Origin: Sanguinoderma infundibulare
Taxonomy: Eukaryota; Basidiomycota; Agaricomycetes; Polyporales; Polyporaceae
DNA length: 64,000 nucleotides
Direction of reading: 5' to 3'
NCBI GenBank assembly: GCA_032821775.1
Contig: JAVLRN010000005.1
Location: 1,736,001 to 1,800,000 of the forward strand
Shown one piece after another: positions 13,743-24,725 of this stretch; the stretch's first letter is position 1; each line of letters opens with the position of its first letter. The notes below the pieces were generated by a model. That model saw nothing but the letters and a program-made list of their open reading frames with translations, was not told where the DNA came from and made no database searches. A program made the position numbers and the translations under genes.

Positions 13743-15886
13743 GCTGTGGTGATGACGACGGTAATTACCCGCGTGTGCCCAGAGGCCGCGGGAGATCGCC
13801 GGGGAGACGACTTGCCTCTTTGCTTGTACTAGCTGTACCGCATGATTCTCTCTTCTGCCTCATGCGCAGAGATACGGAATGGATTCAGGCCCGGATTCTC
13901 GCTGCTGCTTCTCTGGGAATTTCTGCCAGCGTGCTGAGCTAGAAGCCGCCGCGCTCTCACTCAACCGCACGTCACTCTCCTGCTCTCCCCGCCTCTAGAA
14001 GACCGGGCGTCGCATGTGGTCCTCCACCGCCTCCTTCGCCGTCGGGACCCTTCCCTTCCCCGGCGATTTGCCATTGACCATTTCCCGCTCGCCGTACTCT
14101 CCTCTGTCCCCACGATGTCCACGGAGCGACGCGATCGACGGCCGCGCCAGGCAGACTGAAAAGCATTTCTCTTGAGTTACGTACCCCGACGCTGCCGAAC
14201 ATGGGGGACAGAAGTCACCCTCTCGTGCTTGCATGTGCGCTGTCGATCACGACACTGACGCTAAGATCTGGAACGGTCAGCCGGAGCTCGTTATCGAACT
14301 CTCTGGACGTGCGCGCGCGAGAAGGCCCGTTGCTTACGACAGCGAACCGGAGCTCCACGGAGATGGCGGCGGCGTCTGGCGCTGTACAGGCACGGTGGTG
14401 GTGCAGAAGGCTGCGAAGACGTACGGCATATCTGCCATGCCACGGTCGACGCTCTGACGTCTAGCTGGAGGCCTCGAACCGCAGCACGGTCAACAAGCTT
14501 TCCTCCGGATGGGGCCGCCATCAGCCGCTGCCGCCGTATTCGTCAGACCCAATATACTTATGTACGCGTCGATGTCTTGCAATGTGCACCCGTCCCGCTA
14601 GCTAGTTGTTAAGTATGTGACTGTATGCAACATACCCTCCATATGCTTGCGCGGCTTTCAAGAGGTCTTCACCCACCACGTACCGTATGTGGGCTAAAAC
14701 GGTGACGGTCCTGCCGCTGTTCCGCACCATCTCCTCCTGAGTCAACTCCAACTTCAAGGTCGTGATGAGCACCGACAGGACGACCTCTGTGCGTGAGGTA
14801 GACATGATGTCAGCATCCAACCAACCACCTGTGTCGGACTCGGAAGCCACTTACTGACCTCGAGCTGCCCGTGCTCGAAGCCACTAGACACGAACACATG
14901 TTAGAGATCACGAAACTCGACGCTCGCAGCACGCAAAGCAGCGCAACCGCGAGAGAGATGCAGGCGATATATTGGTGTGAGATGTACGCGTACAATTACA
15001 CAACCGCTCTTTCTAGTATCATATCTTGTACACTGAGGGGAAGACATTTGTGTTCGTTTTGGTTCTCTCTCGTAGTGCGTCTTGTGTACGGTTCGTCGCC
15101 AGAGAGTTCGAGCTCGTGTGCGCGAGCAGTTATGAGAAAAAAACCCTCCTCCGAAGGACACAAAACGCGTGCGGAGGGCCCAAAAATCGTCAGAGGTCCA
15201 TGTGGGGGAAGATGTAGGTATGCGGGGAGCGTGAAGAAGGGGAGAGAGTGGGTGAAGGAGTGGAACAGGGGGTAAGCAAGACGCGCATGGCGCATATAGA
15301 TGGGGTTAGAAGTGGTATGCGGTATTGCGTGATGATGCGGTTGTGGAATGGGGTGACAGGGACGATGGACCAAGAAAAAAGGACCTCAGGGAAGACCAAG
15401 ATAAGGAGCGAATGCGGGTGCAGGACCTATGGCCAGTGTCCGACGATGAAGGGGCCATGACGACGGAGGATGGGTGGGGGTGCTAGCGCAGGACGACGAG
15501 GTACGTAAATGCATGCGTGTGTGTGTGGATGCGGAGGATGAAGCAAACGAATGGTTTCTATCATGCACATAACTAAAGCAATAGGAGGTGCGCATATTAA
15601 GCACACGGAAGAATAAAAAGATACATAAAGCAAGCGAGAAGATTAAGGACAAGATCAAGCAGGGGGGGCGTGGGTGGAAATGCGCAGCGATAACGACAGT
15701 GCGATATGCGTCGAAGCGGAAAAACGAGAATGTATGTGTGGGAGGCCGTGATCAAGGCATTGCCGATGTAGCAACCACCAGTGCAAAGGAAGGCAAATCC
15801 CCTAGCCTCGACGCGGTCGCGACAAGACTCGGCCATTCAGGCGCAACGGCGTAACAGCTAAATACGCAGGGGAAGGGGTGCACATC
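13743..15886. other. 2.1-kb convergent region between YOS9 and the kinase
   Basis: Apart from a possible P450 fragment (14602-14880, minus) I find no gene. The 15000-15880 part is purine-rich on the plus strand with many short direct repeats and looks like a 3' flank. Open frames in it are short and overlapping. Confidence 0.5.
14602..14880 (-). pseudogene. Possible decayed cytochrome P450 C-terminus
   Basis: A minus-strand frame reads EVVLSVLITTLKLELTQEE. This resembles the segment that follows the heme Cys loop in P450s (pattern E-x-K-x-V-L-S-x-L). No heme-binding FxxGxRxCxG motif precedes it, the frame is broken by stops just upstream, and no other P450 exon is found nearby. At best it is a remnant; it may be chance similarity. 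Confidence 0.22.
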
Positions 15887-18800
15887 CTAGAAGAAACGCC
15901 TCTTGTGATGCTTCTCGTCGACGGCGACCTTGATGTGGTGGTGCTGAGGGGTGATGCCCACAGTCGAGCACGGCACGATGCTCTTCAACCACGCGTCGCC
16001 CTCATCCTCTTCCTCCGGCGAGCAGCAGTGGTCTTGGCACCGCGGGCTGTCCTTGTCGTGCGAGTTGCACCCGCATAGGAGGTCGTTGGACTTGCCCTTG
16101 CCCTTGAGAAGGTCCGTGAGCGTGCAGCGCGCGGAGGGCTCGACGAAGAGCATGCGCCGGATCGCAGGACGCGACTCGCGCGGCAGCAGGCGGAAGATCG
16201 TCTCTGCGCCGCCGGAGTGGAAAGTCGCGACAGAGGTGATGCTGGAAGTGCGCGCACGGGGTCGACGGACTGTCCCATTGGCGTCCTTCACCCCTGGCTT
16301 GGGGCGCGAGGGCGTAGGGGTCGTGGGCGAAACCTTCTCCTCCGGCTTCTGCGCATCGGTGACCTCCTGCTGGACAGTCGTCGCCACAGCGAGCTCCTGA
16401 GCCTTGCCGTTGGGAAGCACCCCGTCCCGCGTCTTCACCGGGCATTCGACAGCGGTCTGCGAAGACCCGCCAGTAGACAGCAGAGGCGGTACGGTGTTCG
16501 AGCGGTGGTTTGGACCAAGGTGAGGACGCTTGCAAAGCTCCGCTGGAACCAAGGACGGCGACACAGGAAGGGACTCCGTGGACGACCCCGGACGCGGGTA
16601 AGTAAGAACGGACGGGTCCATGTCTTGTGGACTGTCGACGTGATCGATGTTCTCCATCTCGCTAAAGATGGCCGGGAGAGTCTGCGTAGACTGCGACACA
16701 ACACTGGCATGGAGGGACGCACGAACGCGGTTCTGGCGAAGCGTTCGCTCATACTCCTCGCGCTCCTCTGGAGACATAGAAGATATCGACGGCGCAGTGA
16801 GCTCCGTGCTGTTCGAGCTCGACGTGTCAGCCACGGACGCATCCTCCGACTCGAACAACGACGTCGGGGCAGAGCTGTCTGGAACGGTGGAAGATGCAGC
16901 GACGGAATGGGTGGCCGACAAGGAGGTTTCTTGGCCCTCCGAGGGCTTCGCCTTCTCCGACTTGTCCTCCTTGGACTCGATCTGCTGGGGGGGCGGAGGC
17001 TTCGCTGAGAGGTCAGGGTGCGCGTTGACGAAAGCACGGAAGCTTGGGTCACTCTTGGGGTCGGGGATCTTCCACGGGAAGCGTCGAAGGACCATGCACA
17101 TGAAGATGATCGCGACGCTCCAAACGTCAGTCTTGCGAGGATCATAGCTCTCCTGAGACAGGACCTCTGGCGCGAGGTAAGGATCGCTGCCAACGATGCC
17201 CGTTGCCATCGTCGTCTTCTTGCCAGGGTAGTGAAAGACGGTCGCCGTACCGAAGTCGATGAGCTTCACGACGTTGTCCTTCGTCATGACGCAGTTGTCC
17301 AGCTTGAGATCGCGATGCGCAAGGCCGAGCGAGTGGAGGTACTCGACACCGTCACAAATCTGGCGGAAGACGCAGTAGATCTCTGGGCGGGTCATGCTAC
17401 CGGACATGACGACGCTGAACAAATCGTATGGGGCAAACTCCATGACCTACGGAGCGCAAGGCAGCACAACCCACGGGCCAAGAGCCATCAGTGTTTCCGC
17501 TCTTCCACCGCACGGGCATGCGGGCCGATATTGAAACGCACCTCGTAGTAATGCCCGTGATCAGTGACGATGTCCACAGTCTCGATGATGTTCGGATGCT
17601 TGAGAGTGCTGCCTACGCAGAACTCGGCGGTCACCTTCTTCTGGTACTCCTTCTCGGACTCTCCATGCCGCTTTGGCCTGAACTCCTTGACAGCGAAGGT
17701 GGCACCACCGTTCTTGGACGATGCCTTGATCAAACGGACGGTGCCACCAGCACCTGAACCGAGAACGCGTCCCCACTTGCCGTACTTCTTGGACATCTGG
17801 ACTTGGGTAGCCTGCGATAAAGAAGTGGCAGCGTATGGGGCGACGATGGAGCGTTGGCGTGGGCGACCCTTACGATCGTGAGCTTTGTCGACTTTTGTTG
17901 ACAAGGAGCTGGCAGCAACAGACTGAGCGTTGCTCATCTTGCTCGTCTGGGAATGGATAGAGCGTGGAGGAGAACCGGAGCTGGTTTGGCTCTTCTGCGA
18001 AGAGCCGGCTGGAGACGGAGTCTTGGCAAGCTGACCAGAACCGTTGGGCTTGTCCACATCTTGCACCTTGCCCTTCTCCTTGTGGTGGTGACCGCGGAGG
18101 AGGGCAGAGAGGCGGCCCTCCTTGTGCCTGACCTCGCCGACGATGGTGAGGTGGTCCTGAGAGACGTTTGCTGAAGGACACAATGATACAGCGGAGGTGT
18201 CTGGAAGAGCCAAGGACGATTGAGTGGCAGGAGGAGGGATATCGGAGTTGAGGGATGGGGAATATGGGCTGTTAGGCTCGGCAGGAGATGCGCCTGATGA
18301 AGCCGGGGAGTCATGATGTGAGTGGGGTATATGGTTGTTTAGGAACCGTTTCAAATCATGAAGTGGGCCATGAAGATGCTTGACATTCTTGTTAGCGGGC
18401 GTGGCGGGAGTCGTTGGCGGATGTGGAGGGATGGCAGCAGAGGAGGGGGGGACTGGTGGGACGTCGCGTTCAGGCGAATTGCGGGAAGCGGGACCTGGAG
18501 AGCTGGCAGAGGAGGAAATTACGGCAATGCTGGCCTTGCGGCTGCCGAAAATGGAGCGGGACGAGGATGGGGGCTGATCAGGAAAGGTGGAGGAGGGGGA
18601 GGTAGTTGTGGGGGATGTATGGGGGGAAGGAGACCTCTTCTTGCCAAAGGAGGTGGAGAGGAAACGGGTTGTACGCCGGGGAGCCTGTGTTGGTGAGGTG
18701 AGGAAGAGAATGCAAAGCATGAGCGACGGATGCAATGCGAAACGGGGAAAGGTTGGGAGGAGGGGAGTGGGAGACGGAGACGGAGATAGGAAGAGGAGGG

Positions 18801-19046
18801 CGAGGAACTGACCTGCTCCTTTGCTAATGTGTGCACGGAGAGATTTGGGAAGGTGGGGCTACCGGGGAAAGCAACGGCATCCGGTCTGGGGGACGGAGAC
18901 TGAACGGCGATTGCGGCAGACGGGGGTAGGCGTGACGAGGGCGGGAGAGGGTCGGACTGTGGGGTTAGCATGGCAGGGGAAAGCCTCGAGGCGGGATGTG
19001 AAGGGATGGAAAGGTCAAGAGGCTGCATGGGCTTCGCAGAAAGCAT
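15887..19046 (-). CDS. HAL4/HAL5-NPR1 family serine/threonine kinase
   Basis: Three exons: 19046-18813, 18684-17542, 17446-15887 (978 aa). Yeast HAL4/HAL5 kinases stabilise plasma-membrane K+ and nutrient transporters; related NPR1 controls permease turnover. The first ~370 residues are Ser/Pro/His-rich. The kinase domain then starts with the glycine loop [10 protein letters not shown], the lysine in FAVKEF, catalytic HRDLKLDN, and DFGTATVF. After the helix [19 protein letters not shown] the domain is interrupted by a ~250-300-residue low-complexity insertion. It then resumes with [14 protein letters not shown] and a Cys/His-rich tail. The 234-nt first exon is inferred from the acceptor at 18685 and a phase-0 donor; a later ATG is possible. 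Confidence 0.88.
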
Positions 19047-22000
19047 GCTTGCCGGGAGGAGGGCTGTGGTCTGGATGGGAGGAGGAGGAGAGAGGATGCG
19101 CAGAGGAGAGAGAGGGTGAGGAGGACGAGCGGATTAGGCTAAGGCCAAGGCAGCGACGGGGCAGTCCCACTTGTTATGCGGCGCGCATCACTTCGGCCCC
19201 AGCTTCGGCCCCATCTCAGATTCTCCGGTCCGGTCTCTCTCGTCCTCCCCGATATCTGCCACTATTATCTGCCCCGCCGTCCGCCAGCGGGCCTCCCCGT
19301 CCGCCTCCTCCCCTGGCACCTGTCCACTATCCACCGCAATTTTTTCTCCGACGCCTATCGCCCGCCCCGGCCGCATAGGGCCCACAGGCCGATCTGCACC
19401 GACGGCCAGCAGAGACGTCATCGTAGCCAGTGTCTTTTCCGATTCGGCACCTCAAGCCGAATCCGCCCCCCATGTCGCACTCGGCCCCAACGGACATCCA
19501 CATTAATCATATTCCTTTCCAGCGACGCCCACTCGAGATTTATTTATTCATCTCCAGTCGTTCTCTTGCCCGACTTGGACCATATCCTGCCGCTGCCCTC
19601 CTCCAATCGGCATCGCCTCATGCGTCCGCTTCTGACCATTGCTGCTGACTGCATCATCATTCGATCCTCCTTCTCTGTCCACTTTTCGACAATTCGCCTG
19701 CCAAACCATGCTAAGCCGCCGCCGGTAGTTACACTTAGCGTTCAAACGTTCAAGATCTCCTTGGCTTTCGCGCCCAATTCGCGCCTTCGATTCTCTTAGC
19801 CGTCCGTCTCGACATAGGCTACAACCCAGGCATACCAGAAACCTTTCACCCAGCTCTTGGCTGTGTAAACCGCCGGCTGCAATCTGCCCCTTCTCATCTG
19901 ACAAACATTGCTCTGTCAACTTGGCACTCGCCTCCGTCTTGGCCAACCACCTCGATTCGCACTTATTCACCCAACAAACCCCAGAGTCCATCTCGCCTTT
20001 CATAACCGCTCTTACCGCTTTTTGCCTTACCCGCCATCGCTAACCTAAATCAACTTCTCCACCCTCGTCTCCATCTCCATTCGCTCACCACCGCGTGCGA
20101 CCCAAATCATCTTCCTCCCATCCGTTTCCTCCCGCACTTCCCATCTCCGACACCGCAGCTGTATTCATCCCCGTCCACTCCCAGACAGAGATATCCCAGC
20201 ACCGATGGTCACATCCCGTCTGTCATCCACTCCTGCGCTTCGCACGGCCTGTCTCCTCTCGCTCATCCTTTCGCTGCCATCTCGCCCAATCCGGTCTCCT
20301 TGTCTTCCACCCATCCCTCAGAACCCTGCGGATATTGTGCGGCCATCCGTCCGCCAATCCCTGCCCTCAAGCTGGCCAAGCATTTCAATATCTCTATCCC
20401 TGCCCAATGCGCACACGATCATGGCCATCTGCAACCTCGGCCCTTGGCGGGTCCCGTCTCGTATTTCGCACATCGTAACACCGGTCTCCCCATAATCCAG
20501 AATGGGGCTACCCCAACTGAGCGCTCGCTCGACACCAGTTTCTGAAACCATTGGCACCGCCAAACCGGCAGCCGCAGCTTGTACGCCAACCCATATAAAC
20601 CTCTCAAAACGTGCACGCTGCCTGCCCTCGCCGTCTCCGAGTCGGTACTTTATTCTTCCAACGGCCTGTATCATACCACCGCGCCGACGCTTTCGGTCCT
20701 TGCTTACATACCACGCCTGTGCCTCGCGCCCGTGTGTCGTAACCCAGTGCCCAGTTCCACTCATGCTCCCAAACGTTAGCAGGCTCGAACATGTCAATAG
20801 TTGGCATAGGTACGTCATTCCAAATATCTGGATTGTCTTTTCTCCGAGTCCCACTGGCCACTCCCAATGTGCGCAGCGCTCAGCGCGTGAGATCTACGCC
20901 TGCTCATGGCGACCTCGAGGCGCGTCAAGTCCTCGAAACACACCAATTCGTGTTTTGCGGACCTCTTCGGCCGTCGCGACACCGAGTAATGGAGACCAGG
21001 GCGCGTTTTACGTTATCAAGCCTGCCCAACGAACCACCTCGAACCACCACGCGGGCCACTCGTCGGGCCAGGCGAGCGTCGGACGCGTGCTCGCGGTAAC
21101 GTCCACAGCCTATTGGACGCGGCGAATTCGAATGCACGGTTTCGATGACCTTCGCAGTTGTTCTGGTGGCGCGCGCGCAGCATCAAGGCTCGCCATCGCT
21201 GCGAGCGGCGTCTTCTCAAACCAACCTGCAGGCAATTCGACGTTCACTGTAATTGACATACGGACGGACCCAGAACATGAACTTAGCCAACCCAGCGCGA
21301 CCTGCAGGACCCCCGCGCCAGCCCTGGATCCAAGTACCTCGTCGAATCCTCCGCATGCGGCTCACTCATAGCCGACACCAGCTCCCCGCGCGATTTCAGC
21401 ACCCGCGAAGGTGATTTCAGCGCGCATCCTCTCGCTCAGGCTAACTTCTCCGGTTCTTCGTAGTTCTTCGTCCTGAATCGAATTCCCCGGCGCGCTCAAC
21501 CTTCAATCCGAGTCTGAAGAGCCGAAGGGCTTCTTCGCAATTGGAAGGTCAGGTGGGCTCCCCTCCATCACTCTTCTTCGCCCCTTAATGCCCCTTGGCC
21601 CGGGAACACGGTGGATAGTAGGTCAAAGTCAAGTGCAGCCCATTTACGCGATCGGGCTGCTCGGCACCATGTGTCTGCGACTTGTTGTGGACCAGCCTGC
21701 TTTTGGGTTTTCGATAGCGCTTTATGCTTGGATTGCTTTGTGTAGTCGAGCGGTTCCATGATGTGTTCGCTCTCTTCTCCCGATACATGCACTGGGTTTT
21801 CATTTCCGAGGGCTGCACTACATGGCCCATCGAGCGGAACTTCGCAAGCCCAAAGTGTGCTGGATATCCGATCCTTCTCGACCACTTGACTCCGGATGAC
21901 CAGTTGGTGCTCGTCCTGGACATGGGAGTAGCAACTGGTCTTCTGTTGAGCAGCCTGAGCAGTTGTTATTCCCGCCGTGGCGCTACGAGGTCGTCAGCGC

Positions 22001-24725
22001 ATGCCCATCACGCAAGAGGAGCTGATCATCGCACATTGGGGTCTGCATGTCGCCGTCTGCGTCCTGCGGACGCCGATGAGCATGCTGTCCGCGCACACGA
22101 TCTCCAAACATCTTGATCGGTATATCAGGGAGCCCGACTCTAACTTTACTTAATGCACAAAGGATCTGCTTCCCTCTTGCATATGCAGGCGCGATGCTCA
22201 TAGTGAGTAGCAGTTGCCGAAGCATCAGAACTGTCAACAAGTGGCAAGCCAGGCGACGGCATCTACGGCAATGGAAGCACCAGTCGGGCAGCTGTTCACA
22301 GTCCTCTAGTGACATACGCACAGCGCATGACGGTTTCGACCTTCCGAAACACACTCGTTGCAGCTGCACCCCCGTGAAATTCGTCGAATACATTCAGAAC
22401 CCGCACATCACGTCACCGAGTCGTTCTTCCGCGCGCCATGCGCTTCCACTTCTCCTTCCTCCTGGTATGTTCTGATCCTCGCGGAGACGGTGCGGTGTAC
22501 CAAAACAAAAGTTCGCGCGGGCTCGGACTTGGATGCCGGGGCGTGTCCACGTCCAGGCCCGGTGGCCCGCAATCCTGCTGTAACATCCAGCTTACGGTGC
22601 GCGCGCCTTCCCCCAGAGGCTTCCGCTCGCCTCCGTGCGGATTTCGCGTAGACTCGGGACGGAGGGTGCGAAGTGCATTCAAACCCGTCCGTCCGAGCTC
22701 CGAAGGGAGGGTCCAGCCGCATGCGACGAGTGTCGCTTTGGAGCGTCTTAACGCCGTACGGTCCCCGAATCCGAATCCGAAGCTGGAGCGGCGAAGTGAT
22801 GCATACATACTGGAACGGTCTCGCACTGGCAATGGCAGTTTGTCGTCGCGGCGCCGCGACCCTCGAGACAAGCTCTCAGTGCAGCAAGAGGAAGATGTGT
22901 TCGACAGGATTCGGCTTGGCGAGGAGGCGCTTTGCTTTTCTTAGTACCCAATGTGCAGTACATGTTTACAATGCTGTACAGTTTTGGCGTCGCAAGCGAG
23001 TGCCTGCCTTCGGAGGCGTGTTCGCTAATAACGGTTCGAATCCGAAGGATTCTAGATCTGATGTCTAGTAGAACAGAACACACCCAGGACTGATAGGGTA
23101 GAGCAGCCGGGGGTGCCTTCTAGCTGGTGGTTGTAAGCGGCGTTTTGTATCCCGAACCCCCGTTTCTAATTAATCGGAGTCGTCCAGTACTTACATCCTA
23201 TATACTTTCGACGAAGCTCTATTGGTGATTTCGGCAGGGGAAGAGCTAGGTCTGGGCGAGCCTTCTATGATAGCATACGTCCCGACGCGGGTGGTTCAGG
23301 GCGCAAGGGTCTGAATCCGATCACACCGTTTGCCGAGATTTACCTAGCGGGCGCCGTCAGATCTTCAGACCGACTGGTTTATGCCGAGATACAACCACAC
23401 CCAAGGGCCCTTTTCCTTTGCAGTAGACAAGCAGGACGCAGCTGATTACTCGTCACCTCAATCCGAACGACTCCGACATGCTAGGGGCTCATCTCCCCCT
23501 CGCCCATACTACCCGGCGCACGTTTCCGAGCGGTCCAGTCTTCAGCCCCACGTTCCAATTCCTACGGTGAATTCCTCAGACACAAGAACGATCGATGCGA
23601 CGGCGTCGCACGCGGCCGTGCAAGATATGCCACATTGGATGACCGAAAGCTGCGCATCCCTATCTCAGTGGCTAAACCATCGCGCATTGGTCATTGTTAA
23701 ACGCGCTGTGATACGTCGAGAGTGGACGCAGCACACAAGCGATGATGTCGGCCGCCGCAGATGCCAAAAGAGAGCGAAACATGAGTTTAGAATGTATGCA
23801 CGACCCGAAAGTCTGACCAGTACCCTGGGATTTGGGAGAGATTGGGCAATGGTTCCCTGGAACTTGTCCGCTAAACTCGGAAGTCGGGACGACGCTTTAG
23901 GAAACGACGTTTGGAGGCCAACCTCCACACCGCTCCATCCACAGTAAGGGCTTACAATGCAGCTAGCAGCTGCTCATGATCGCGTAATAGTAGTCATTAT
24001 TGTGGCGATGGTGACCTGGGTGCTTACCTGAGTTCGGTAAAGAAAACCCCAGACTATAAAACAAGCCGCTAATCTCGGCTCGCTCCAACGCCGCGGCCCA
24101 GTGCGCTCAGTGTGCGCCCTGCGGGAGCACTTGGGAGCAGCGTGCATGGCTCGGCTACGACGTTGTTGGCAGATGGTGGCGTTCTCGGCTTGGTGGCGGT
24201 CCGGCCCGACTCCCGGCTCCCCTCCGCATCCGTGGGGAGGTTTGTGCTGGTGTCAGTGTCAACCGTTCACAGTCCGTTCACGTTGGGCACCCAAACGGAG
24301 GGGGAGCCGAGTGAACTGTATGGGGAGTTACCTAACGAGCTACGGGGTAGCAAGAAAAGCCCGGGAAGCTGCCCGAAATGATTCGGATAACCCAAGTTAC
24401 GCAACCTGTTGCGAGTGTTCGCGAATCTGTCAGGCCGACGGGCGGATTGTTGACGCCACCATGAAGTGTGCCAAAATTGGGACCATCGCCTACGATGCAG
24501 AATGTTTGCGCCTCGAAAAAGATAGAGTAAGTATTTGAACCGTGTGTAGGCCTACCCTAAGTTCGTTGTACATTATCCGGTTAAGGAATACCTCGAGTAC
24601 CCCACACGCTCGCCGAAGGCCCTCATTTATCGGTGAGGTCCCCAAAGCCCTGATGACAAGCACGCACCAAGCGCAGGCGAAGACGACCTGAGTAGCATTC
24701 CACATCCCGTTAACGCCAACGGCAA
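19047..24725. other. 5.7-kb stretch without a supported gene
   Basis: This lies between the kinase start and the PRP28 3' end. From about 19170 to 20900 the plus strand is strongly pyrimidine-rich, as in transcribed leaders or promoters. Long open frames exist: 20502-21371 plus (289 codons), 20318-20854 minus (178), 23381-23947 plus (188) and 22438-22944 plus (168). None shows a domain, biased codons or convincing splice sites, and several overlap on opposite strands. No terminal repeats or transposase motifs were seen. It may hold the long upstream region of the kinase, non-coding RNA, or decayed genes. Confidence 0.45.

Noticed and set aside
16217..17008. 263-codon plus-strand open frame
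   Set aside because: It is antisense to the kinase exon, has no start context or motif, and the kinase frame is unambiguous.
20318..20854. 178-codon minus-strand open frame
   Set aside because: It overlaps the 289-codon plus frame, has no domain and mixed codon use; one strand at most can be real and neither is convincing.
23025..23050. tRNA B-box-like GGTTCGAATCC
   Set aside because: No matching A-box, acceptor stem or anticodon arm could be built around it.
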